8,380 nt of DNA from contig DATGHS010000536.1 in the NCBI GenBank assembly GCA_035307785.1, forward strand, positions 1-8,380, in the 5' to 3' direction. This DNA comes from DATGHS01 sp035307785. GTDB taxonomy: Bacteria > Planctomycetota > Planctomycetia > Gemmatales > Gemmataceae. This document shows positions 1-5,133 of this stretch, one piece after another. Made by a program: the position numbers and the translations under genes. The notes under the pieces are model-generated. The model did not search any database, was not told the DNA's origin, and saw only the letters and a program-made list of their open reading frames with translations. Within the stretch, counting starts at the first letter, position 1. The number at the start of each line of letters is the position of its first letter.

Positions 1-558
1 GAACGTCCGAAGGCAATGCCAGCGCTCGCTAATTGGATTACGCCTACCGAGAAGACCATTGTTCTCGACCCTATTACGGTTCCGGAAGAGATTCTCAAAG
101 CTAGGCCAGGTTTACCACCTGCGACCGTCGCTCCCGAGCTCCGCTGCCGCCATTGGGTGAACTCTCCGCCCCAGGAGATCAATTCCCTTCGCGGCAAGGT
201 CGTGCTGTTGGCCTTCAGCGCGACTTGGACCAAGCGGATGGGCTGGGCCGAGTGGTTGGCGGAAATTCAGCTGGCCCACAAGCTCTATGCCGACAAGGGC
301 TTGGTTGTCATCGGCATCCAGCATCACGGCGAGCGAAACGAGGACGTGCAAGCGTGGATCGCGAAGGCCGGGCTGACATTTCCGATTGGCATCGACAACG
401 CCAATGGCGAAACCTTCGACCGCTACCGGGTGAATTACTATCCGCAATGCGTGCTAATTGGCCGCGACGGCAAGCGGATTGACGACCGCTGGCGCAACGA
501 CAATTTCCTGGCAGCGATCCGCAAAGCGGTGCTCTATGGAGAGGGGGTGGACCGGTAG
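1..558 (+). CDS. TlpA/thioredoxin-like protein, C-terminal part, CXXC cysteines lost (5' partial)
   Basis: The reading frame is open from base 1 (codons for E-R-P-K-A precede the first ATG at 16), so the true start probably lies outside the window and the ATG at 16 may be internal. Counting from that ATG, residues about 58-158 look like a thioredoxin/TlpA fold: the strand GKVVLLAFSATW (60-71), a helix, the strand GLVVIGIQ (95-102), the AGLTFPIGID segment (118-127), and YYPQCVLIGRDGKRI (141-155) with the expected cis-Pro at P143. At the redox site, where TlpA proteins have WCxxC, this protein has W71-T-K-R-M75, so both cysteines are replaced (Thr and Met). Dithiol chemistry is therefore unlikely, and a binding or structural role is my inference. 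Cysteines remain only at 44 and 145. The fold assignment is fairly safe; the full-length architecture is unknown. The gene faces convergent minus-strand genes. Confidence 0.8.
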   Translation, partial: ERPKAMPALANWITPTEKTIVLDPITVPEEILKARPGLPPATVAPELRCRHWVNSPPQEINSLRGKVVLLAFSATWTKRMGWAEWLAEIQLAHKLYADKGLVVIGIQHHGERNEDVQAWIAKAGLTFPIGIDNANGETFDRYRVNYYPQCVLIGRDGKRIDDRWRNDNFLAAIRKAVLYGEGVDR

Positions 559-590
559 GGATTCATCTAGTTGTCATCTCGCGCGGCACT

Positions 591-628
591 CGCAAGGCTC
601 GAAGACTCGCCTTGCGGCTTGGGTTTTT
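591..628 (+). terminator. Possible intrinsic terminator after the thioredoxin-like gene
   Basis: An 8-bp perfect stem (591-598 pairing with 609-616, 10-nt loop) lies 32 nt after the stop codon. A run of five T follows at 624-628. The T-run is 7 nt from the stem base, which is further than ideal, so the call is tentative. Confidence 0.35.
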
Positions 629-632
629 CCTC

Positions 633-656
633 GTTCCCACGCCGGAGCGTGGGAAC
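633..656. repeat. REP-like palindromic hairpin element
   Basis: This is a perfect inverted repeat: GTTCCCACGC (633-642), loop CGGA, GCGTGGGAAC (647-656). It sits between two convergent genes and has no T-tract on either side, so it resembles a dispersed extragenic palindrome rather than a plain terminator. Palindromes built on GTTCCCACGC are, from memory, common dispersed repeats in several GC-rich bacterial genomes. Only one copy is in this window, so repetitiveness cannot be shown here. Confidence 0.6.
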
Positions 657-721
657 CAGGTCATTCTAAAAATCAATCTAACAATCAATCCACTCCCCGT
701 TTCCGGAAAACGCACCTTTCG

Positions 722-1234
722 TTAAGCCGCGGGACCCGCGGGGCTTTGTTCGGGCTTCCCTTCGATCTCGCGGTATTGCTCGTCGAGCTTGGAAAGCAGC
801 CGAAACACGCCCGACGCCTTGCCAGTCACGACGCGGGGCTTCCCGTCCAGTGTGGGAATGGTCAGGGTGCCGCTCCAGGTCTGGCTGGCCGAGTCGTAGT
901 CCAGCTCGAAGCGAGCGCCGTGGGGCAACCGCCCCAGGGTCAGCTGGGTCTTGGCCTTGGGCTTGGGAGGGGTAGCCGGGGGTTTGTTGAGCTTTCGCAT
1001 CTTGGCCGCCTCCTGCTCTTGCTGTTGCCTTAAGGCCCGGCACTCTTTGCAAGCCTTCTCGGCCATCTTCTTCTTCCGAGCGTCGCGGAAGCGATCCTTG
1101 CCATCGGCGCACAGGCCGAATTTCACGACATGCCCGCAGGCCACCACGAGATCCTCATAACCAACGAACGGGGGAAGCGGAGGTCTCCCTCTCGACGGGT
1201 TCCTGGCGGGCTGCTGTGTCTTTTGCATCTGCAT
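722..1234 (-). CDS. Uncharacterised protein with a Cys/His zinc-binding-like motif
   Basis: The protein has 170 residues and no function I can name. The N-terminal third has a metal-site-like pattern C33-G-H35, C42, C62-K-E-C65, embedded in a basic helix (DRFRDARKKKMAEK). A charged Gln/Glu-rich and Pro/Lys linker (about 66-97) follows. The C-terminal domain (about 98-158) has LPHGARFELDYDSASQTWSGTLTI and ASGVFRLLSKLDEQYRE. This two-part layout resembles small paralogous planctomycete proteins that I recall but cannot name. The ATG at 1234 was chosen because GAAGGGA lies about 9 nt upstream. A TTG at 1261 and an ATG at 1228 are alternatives, and an in-frame stop at 1277-1279 limits further extension. 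It may be cotranscribed with the overlapping upstream ORF ending at 1155. Zinc binding is inference; the motif could serve nucleic-acid or protein binding. Confidence 0.7.
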   Translation of the reverse strand: MQMQKTQQPARNPSRGRPPLPPFVGYEDLVVACGHVVKFGLCADGKDRFRDARKKKMAEKACKECRALRQQQEQEAAKMRKLNKPPATPPKPKAKTQLTLGRLPHGARFELDYDSASQTWSGTLTIPTLDGKPRVVTGKASGVFRLLSKLDEQYREIEGKPEQSPAGPAA

Positions 1235-1397
1235 TTCTAGTTTCCCTTCGGCGAGTCTCAACGAACTGGTCCCAACTTATCCAATATAGCTTGCGGCCGG
1301 CGAACGTGCCGACAAATCGGGCAGAGGCTCGATCGAGCAGGCCTGATGGTGATGCCTGACGGAGCAGAAGGTCGGAACTTTCTCGTGGCGTTTTCAT
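1155..1397 (-). CDS. Small uncharacterised protein overlapping the downstream gene
   Basis: This is an 80-residue ORF beginning MKTPRESSDLLL. I do not recognise it. A strong Shine-Dalgarno sequence supports the start: AAGGAG on the minus strand (1405-1410), 7 nt before the ATG. A -35-like TTGACG lies about 90 nt upstream. The middle (RFVGTFAGRKLYWISWDQFVE) reads like folded protein; the C-terminal third is charged and low in hydrophobics. The last 80 nt overlap the start of the zinc-binding-like gene in another frame, far more than the few bases typical of coupled genes. It could be a genuine small gene with translational coupling, a real N-terminal region cut off from the downstream frame by a frameshift, or a chance ORF. 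The strong ribosome site favours one of the first two. Confidence 0.4.
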   Translation of the reverse strand: MKTPRESSDLLLRQASPSGLLDRASARFVGTFAGRKLYWISWDQFVETRRRETRNADAKDTAARQEPVERETSASPVRWL

Positions 1398-1467
1398 AGT
1401 TTCGCTCCTTCGCGCTGATTCCGGCCATCGCATTTCGCCTTCCAGGACACCTCCCGTAGCCTCGGCG

Positions 1468-1494
1468 TAATTACCGTTTTTTCCTGCCCGTCAA
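1468..1494 (-). promoter_or_regulatory. Weak candidate promoter for the 1397/1234 gene pair
   Basis: On the minus strand, TTGACG (1489-1494) matches five of six bases of the bacterial -35 consensus. The AT-rich TAATTA (1468-1473) lies 15 nt further on as a poor -10. It sits about 70 nt upstream of the ATG at 1397. The short spacing and weak -10 make this tentative. The rest of 1398-1601 shows nothing else I can name. Confidence 0.25.
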
Positions 1495-1601
1495 CGCATT
1501 GCCTTCACACGGTAGCAGGTTGCTCCGCTCCGGCAGTCGTGCCTCTGGGAGTGAAGGAGGGCAATGGGCCGGTCATATCAAGCTGAAGGGCACAACGCGC
1601 G

Positions 1602-2153
1602 TCAAGGCTGGCTCGGCAGATTTGCCACCGCCACTGGCTGACTCCCGTCGAACGTCACGCTTGAGCGATGGCCGGCGCGAATGAGCACCGGGCGGTCCTC
1701 AACAACAACATGATTGCCGGCGATAAAGCAGGCGCGCAAATGGAGCACGACGTCTTTGCCCGGAGGCAACGGCGGCGACTGAAGATATCGGTGTGCAGAT
1801 TTCTCAGTCGCAATCTGCTGTCCTTCCACGCAAAGTAGTCCATCGGCGTCGGGGATATTCACTTCGATCATGGCCGGCGCGGTTCCAAGCCACTCGGGCG
1901 CGGTCGGGCTGCGGAAGTACGAAGGCAAGGTGAAGGCTGTGACGACTGGGCCAGCCGGAGTGTCAGTCGTCACACGGACTTTGCGCGGCAGGAACACCCC
2001 GCCAACGGAAATTGTGGTTTGATTGCCCTGACGAACAATAATGAGCCCGCCGTTGTATTTGAGCGGCTGGCCGTCGGGCATCATCAGGTCATCGGCAATA
2101 GCTGAAAGTGGCAAAAGAAGCGAGCAGACGGCGACAGCAAATAGCTTCCTCAT
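1602..2153 (-). CDS. Secreted TIGR03000-domain protein
   Basis: The protein has 183 residues and a classical Sec signal peptide: basic RK at 2-3, a hydrophobic core, and an AIA site predicting cleavage after A20. Residues about 94-169 match the pattern of the planctomycete TIGR03000 domain: a strand (AMIEVNIPDADGLLCVEGQQ), the SPPLPPGKDVVLHLRA segment (126-141), and a closing VLIRAGHRSSVTF (156-168). The domain looks like a small beta-sandwich; its function is unknown to me. The region before it (25-92) is beta-rich and unrecognised. The start is well fixed: AGGAGG on the minus strand (2159-2164) lies 5 nt before the ATG. It probably acts outside the cytoplasmic membrane. It lies 177 nt downstream of the receiver-ATPase gene on the same strand, so joint transcription is possible but not shown. 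Confidence 0.85.
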   Translation of the reverse strand: MRKLFAVAVCSLLLPLSAIADDLMMPDGQPLKYNGGLIIVRQGNQTTISVGGVFLPRKVRVTTDTPAGPVVTAFTLPSYFRSPTAPEWLGTAPAMIEVNIPDADGLLCVEGQQIATEKSAHRYLQSPPLPPGKDVVLHLRACFIAGNHVVVEDRPVLIRAGHRSSVTFDGSQPVAVANLPSQP

Positions 2154-2256
2154 AAGTCCCTCCTGGCAAGCCTATCCGTGGCTGGAGCCTTCGCTCGCTG
2201 AAGAGTACCCCGCCCGCATTCGAGAACAAGCGCAAAGTCGATTTTGACGGCATGCA

Positions 2257-2271
2257 CACAGTTAAGCTGTG
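2257..2271. promoter_or_regulatory. Short dyad, possible operator upstream of the TIGR03000 gene
   Basis: CACAG (2257-2261) and CTGTG (2267-2271) form a dyad around TTAAG, about 105 nt upstream of the TIGR03000 start. It is shaped like a small repressor site, but 5-bp arms can occur by chance. No convincing -35/-10 pair was found in 2154-2330. Confidence 0.2.
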
Positions 2272-2330
2272 ACGAACGATTGGAATAGTTGGGATGGACG
2301 GTGCGGCATAGTAAGAGTAATCCTTTCCAA

Positions 2331-3296
2331 TCAAAAATGGACTCCATTTCCCGCCGGCGCTATTCGCTTCACCATGCGCACCTCGTTGCCCTTGTCGTTG
2401 TAAATCACTTCGTCCATAAACGTGCGGATGAGCAGGATGCCGCGGCCGCTGGGGCGCTCGAGGTTCTCGGGGTCGGTAGGGTCGGGTAGTTTGGCCAGGT
2501 CGAAGCCTGGGCCTTCGTCACGGACCGTGAAGACAGCTTCGGCCTTGGAGAGCTTGGCGAACACTTGGAGCCGGCGTTCCTGATACGGCGAAAGCCGGCG
2601 ACGCTGGGCGATTTGCCGCTCGAAGGAATCGACGGCAGCGGTACGTAACTCGGAACTCACCTCCAGGTTGCCGTGAATCAAGCCGTTCAGCAGCGCCTCT
2701 TCCAGGGCCACGCCGATGCGAATGCGGCTGGCAGCGGTGCACAGGCCCATGGCGCTAAGTTCGTTCTGGAAGATGGCAACGAGCGCCGGAATGTCGGCCG
2801 GATCATTGTCGAGCACGAAGTGCGAAGAGCGCTCATCCAATTTGCCGAGCAAGGCCTGCTTGCGCCGGTCCACCCGTGCGGCCGCGAGCACCTGGTCGAG
2901 AATCTCCGGCAGGTCGCGCTCCATGTGCCGCTTGGCCACATAGCTGGCAGCGCCTTCCCGCAACGCTTGCATTGCGAGCTCTTCGGTTCCTTTCGCCGTC
3001 ATCAGAATGATAGGCAGGCTCGGCCAGCGCCCCTTCACTTCCTGAACCAGCTGCAAGCCATCCATTTCCGGCATGTCCAGATCGGTGACAATGAGGGAAG
3101 GCGCTTCCTTCTCGCAAAGCTCGAGGGCCTGCCCGCCGTTCTCCGCGGTCCGCACACTGTGACCGCACCGGCAGCGAATCACATTGGCGGCGTGCGCCCG
3201 GCCGGCCCGGGAATCATCGACCACCAGAATTGCCGGTGCTTCTTTAGATTTAGGCGGAGGGGAGTGCAGTTCCATTTCCTGCATTACGGCGGACAT
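2331..3296 (-). CDS. Response regulator receiver fused to an RsbW-type ATPase domain
   Basis: The protein has 321 residues from the ATG at 3296. An in-frame extension to 3485 exists, but its sequence is not conserved-looking and would give an atypical long leader before the receiver. The receiver domain (about 22-140) has the acidic pair D27-D28, phosphoacceptor D72 in TDLDMPEMDG, T100 and K122; K122 is followed by Arg instead of the usual Pro. The second half (about 158-311) is a GHKL ATPase of the RsbW/SpoIIAB kind: N-box EEALLNGLIHGN (199-210), G1 box D260-E-G-P-G-F-D, and G2 box GRGILLIRTFMD (284-295). There is no dimerisation/phosphoacceptor His domain and no DNA-binding domain, so it is not a sensor kinase or a transcription factor. 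By family knowledge, a receiver would control a Ser/Thr protein kinase or anti-sigma activity in partner switching. No STAS antagonist or sigma-factor gene is adjacent. It should be cytoplasmic. It is divergent from the DUF1559 gene. Confidence 0.88.
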   Translation of the reverse strand: MSAVMQEMELHSPPPKSKEAPAILVVDDSRAGRAHAANVIRCRCGHSVRTAENGGQALELCEKEAPSLIVTDLDMPEMDGLQLVQEVKGRWPSLPIILMTAKGTEELAMQALREGAASYVAKRHMERDLPEILDQVLAAARVDRRKQALLGKLDERSSHFVLDNDPADIPALVAIFQNELSAMGLCTAASRIRIGVALEEALLNGLIHGNLEVSSELRTAAVDSFERQIAQRRRLSPYQERRLQVFAKLSKAEAVFTVRDEGPGFDLAKLPDPTDPENLERPSGRGILLIRTFMDEVIYNDKGNEVRMVKRIAPAGNGVHF

Positions 3297-3460
3297 GACC
3301 TGGCCTTTCTTCGCGAAGCTATGCGACGGAGCGCAAACCGCAATCGTGACGGCGAGCGCGAGGTCGTCATTCTGAATTTTAGTACACGAATCGCCATCGC
3401 GCCCGCTTGAAAGGAGTTTCATTTGCCGAAATCGCTTTTTCTTGGCCTGGACAATGTAGT

Positions 3461-3490
3461 TATACTTATTACAACTTAGTATCACTTAAT
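3461..3490. promoter_or_regulatory. Triple 10-bp-phased direct repeat ACTTANT in the divergent intergenic region
   Basis: ACTTATT (3464-3470), ACTTAGT (3474-3480) and ACTTAAT (3484-3490) are three heptamers starting exactly 10 bp apart, so they fall on one face of the helix. They end 27 nt before the DUF1559 ATG, and a -10-like TATACT (3461-3466) overlaps the first. Such phased direct repeats are typical of operators bound by tandem regulators. No good -35 was found at the right distance. The region also lies upstream of the divergent receiver-ATPase gene, so either gene could be the target. Confidence 0.4.
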
Positions 3491-3517
3491 GACTCCTCCG
3501 TCTTACGGGGTACAAGC

Positions 3518-4531
3518 ATGCGTCATTGCTACACCCGACGTGCCTTCACACTGGTCGAATTGCTCGTGGTGATCGCCATTATTGCCATTCTCATCGGCTT
3601 GTTGTTGCCGGCGGTGCAGAAGGTGCGCGAAGCGGCGGCGCGCACGAAATGCACCAACAACCTGAAGCAGGTCGGCCTCGCTTTGCACAACTATCACGGC
3701 GTCTATGGCTACTTGCCGCCCGGCTATAGCGACGGAAACACCGGTCCGGACAGCACGCCGGACAAAGACGTCGGGCCCAGTTGGGCCTGGGCCGCGCATT
3801 TGCTGCCGTACCTTGAACAGGACAACCTTTACCGGCAGATCAACTTCAATGTGCCGGTCGGGCAAGGAGTGAACGTGCAGCCATCGCAGCAGCCGGTCCC
3901 CATTTACCAGTGCCCGTCGGATGCGTATCTGTTGCCGTTCACCTTCGACGTCTACGACGCGAATGGCAACTTCATGATGCGCGTGGCCAAGAGCAATTAC
4001 GTCGCCTGCAACGGCTGGGTGGAATGCTTCGGCGGGGCCGGCGGCAACCCCCAACCTGGCTCCGCGGCCGACGGTTTGCAAGGAACATACGGTTCCGGCG
4101 GCCGCGGCGCATTTTATCGCAACAGCAAGACGCGCTTCGGCGAAGTGCTCGACGGCTTGAGCAACACGATTTTCGTGGGCGAGCGCTCGGGCAATCACTC
4201 CCCGGCCACGTGGACCGGCGCTGGGGCCGGCGGGCAGACCCCCGCCTGGATGGCGGGCCAGCCGCCGTATTCACCGCCTCCGGGCCCGGCCTACGACAAT
4301 GCCGACTATGGCGAGGCTCTTGTGTTGGCGCACGGCAATGCCACCCATGTGCCCAGTGCCGATTTTCCGATCTTCGACCCTGATGTCTTCTGCAGCATGC
4401 ACACGCCGCAGGGAGCCAACTTCCTCTTCGGCGACGGCTCGGTGCGTTTTCTGTCAAGCAGCGTCAACCCATATACGTACCAGTACATGTGCACCATCGC
4501 CGGCGGCGAAGTGTTTCCGGCGGAGTGGTAA
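3518..4531 (+). CDS. DUF1559 protein with prepilin-type N-terminal signal
   Basis: The protein has 337 residues. Residues 7-35 are a type IV pilin-like signal and helix, RRAFTLVELLVVIAIIAILI followed by GLLLPAV. Glu at position +5 is present (E14), but the residue before the predicted cleavage point is Ala (A9) rather than Gly. KVREAAARTKCTNNLKQVGLALHNYH (35-60) is the hallmark DUF1559 follow-on. LPPGY (66-70), PYLEQDNLYRQINF (97-110), YQCPSD (130-135), the LDGLSNTIFVGER segment (211-223) and the C-terminal MHTPQGANFLFGDGSVRFL (294-312) complete the family pattern. The last is the His-X-DG element, here with ten residues between His and Asp. These proteins form very large paralogous families in planctomycetes; an envelope or pseudopilin-like role is assumed but unproven. 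I chose the ATG at 3518 because the signal starts there; the frame is open back to 3407. Confidence 0.92.
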   Translation: MRHCYTRRAFTLVELLVVIAIIAILIGLLLPAVQKVREAAARTKCTNNLKQVGLALHNYHGVYGYLPPGYSDGNTGPDSTPDKDVGPSWAWAAHLLPYLEQDNLYRQINFNVPVGQGVNVQPSQQPVPIYQCPSDAYLLPFTFDVYDANGNFMMRVAKSNYVACNGWVECFGGAGGNPQPGSAADGLQGTYGSGGRGAFYRNSKTRFGEVLDGLSNTIFVGERSGNHSPATWTGAGAGGQTPAWMAGQPPYSPPPGPAYDNADYGEALVLAHGNATHVPSADFPIFDPDVFCSMHTPQGANFLFGDGSVRFLSSSVNPYTYQYMCTIAGGEVFPAEW

Positions 4532-4533
4532 AA

Positions 4534-4568
4534 ATCAGAGGTCAGAAGTCAGAGATCAGAGATCAGAA
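4534..4568. repeat. Five tandem copies of a 7-bp repeat (RTCAGAR)
   Basis: Immediately after the DUF1559 stop codon come ATCAGAG, GTCAGAA, GTCAGAG, ATCAGAG and ATCAGAA, back to back and in register. Only the first and last bases vary, each purine for purine. The array fills nearly half of the gap before the HEAT lipoprotein gene. It contains no obvious hairpin, so it does not look like a terminator. It may be a slippage-prone microsatellite or a member of a dispersed repeat. Confidence 0.75.
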
Positions 4569-4599
4569 TCGTTAGTCTTATGGGGCTCGCCTTGGTGTC

Positions 4600-4604
4600 G
4601 GAGG
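4600..4604 (+). promoter_or_regulatory. Shine-Dalgarno site fixing the GTG start of the HEAT lipoprotein
   Basis: GGAGG lies 6 nt before the GTG at 4611 and 9 nt before the next GTG at 4614. This supports a GTG start at the beginning of the lipoprotein signal rather than the upstream in-frame ATGs inside the DUF1559 gene. Confidence 0.65.
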
Positions 4605-4610
4605 TTCACC

Positions 4611-5012
4611 GTGGTGCGGCGCATAAACTTGCTTTGCCTCTTGCTCGCCGTCTTGCTCTGCGCCGGTTGTCGCAGGGAGAAATCCACCGACGAGTTGATT
4701 GCCGACTTGAAGTCGCCGCAAGCCAAGGATCGGATTGGGGCCGTGCGGCTGCTGGAGCAGCGCAGAACGGAGCCGTCTAAAGTGGTGCCGGTTCTGATCG
4801 AAGCGCTGAAAGACACCGAAGACGACGTACGCTGGGGTGCGGCCAACGGGCTTGGGTATTACGGCGAGCAAGCCCGCGACGCCATTCCCGCGCTGCAACA
4901 AATGCAGCAGCACGACCCGGATGCTCGCGTTCGTCTTGCCGCCAAGCGCGCACTGACGCGCATCGATCCGAGCCTCGCGACACCCAGCGCCCCGAACCAG
5001 CATGCGAAGTAG
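4611..5012 (+). CDS. HEAT-repeat lipoprotein
   Basis: The protein has 133 residues from a GTG start; the frame is open further upstream but runs through the DUF1559 gene. The N-terminus MVRRINLLCLLLAVLLCAGC is a type II (lipoprotein) signal, with C20 as the lipidated residue. The -3 position is Cys instead of the usual Leu, with Ala-Gly at -2/-1. Residues about 26-118 form two to three HEAT-like helical repeats: DELIADLKSPQAKDRIGAVRLL, then VPVLIEALKDTEDDVRWGAANGLGYYG, then AIPALQQMQQHDPDARVRLAAKRAL. The characteristic D..VR..A..AL positions are visible. The protein is expected to be membrane-anchored and exposed to the periplasm, probably as a protein-binding scaffold. It follows the DUF1559 gene on the same strand after 79 nt and could share its transcript. 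The partner and exact function are unknown. Confidence 0.85.
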   Translation: MVRRINLLCLLLAVLLCAGCRREKSTDELIADLKSPQAKDRIGAVRLLEQRRTEPSKVVPVLIEALKDTEDDVRWGAANGLGYYGEQARDAIPALQQMQQHDPDARVRLAAKRALTRIDPSLATPSAPNQHAK

Positions 5013-5039
5013 AAAGCCGCGCAGGCGGGAACTGGCATC

Positions 5040-5076
5040 TTGCAGATTCATTCTGCTGCAACGAATTGTAAGTTTT
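5040..5076 (+). terminator. Weak candidate terminator between convergent genes
   Basis: Two overlapping stems are possible. One is TTGCAG (5040-5045) with CTGCAA (5056-5061); the other is GCAGA (5042-5046) with TCTGC (5052-5056). A run of five T follows at 5072-5076, about 10 nt after the stem. The spacing is poor. The rest of 5013-5133 is an AT-richer gap without coding signal. Confidence 0.25.
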
Positions 5077-5133
5077 TGTGATGTCACCGTTTGGATAATG
5101 ACACCATTTTAGGACGGAATCGCGAAAGCGAGA

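Noticed and set aside
722..745. GC-rich imperfect hairpin across the stop codon of the zinc-binding-like gene
   Set aside because: It is partly coding, has a bulge and lacks a T-tract, so it is not a convincing terminator.
1499..1684. 61-residue plus-strand ORF
   Set aside because: It has low-complexity Ser/Arg/Gly composition and no clear ribosome site, and it overlaps the end of the TIGR03000 gene on the opposite strand.
2278..2332. 8-bp inverted repeat GATTGGAA / TTCCAATC with a 39-nt loop
   Set aside because: It overlaps the receiver-ATPase stop codon. The loop is long, there is no T-tract, and arms of this length are not rare by chance.
2673..3410. 245-residue plus-strand ORF
   Set aside because: It is antisense to the receiver-ATPase gene, whose catalytic motifs are intact. 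The translation shows no domain, and long antisense ORFs are expected in GC-rich DNA.
3297..3485. In-frame N-terminal extension of the receiver-ATPase protein
   Set aside because: It adds 63 residues of unpatterned sequence before the receiver, and its ATGs at 3485 and 3422 were not convincing starts (no ribosome site before 3422). The ATG at 3296 gives a normal receiver start, though its own ribosome site is only moderate.
3503..4198. 231-residue minus-strand ORF
   Set aside because: It is antisense to the clearly real DUF1559 gene.
5120..5131. TCGC-GAAA-GCGA mini-hairpin next to the kinase stop codon
   Set aside because: A 4-bp stem is too short, and there is no T-run on the minus strand to make it a terminator.
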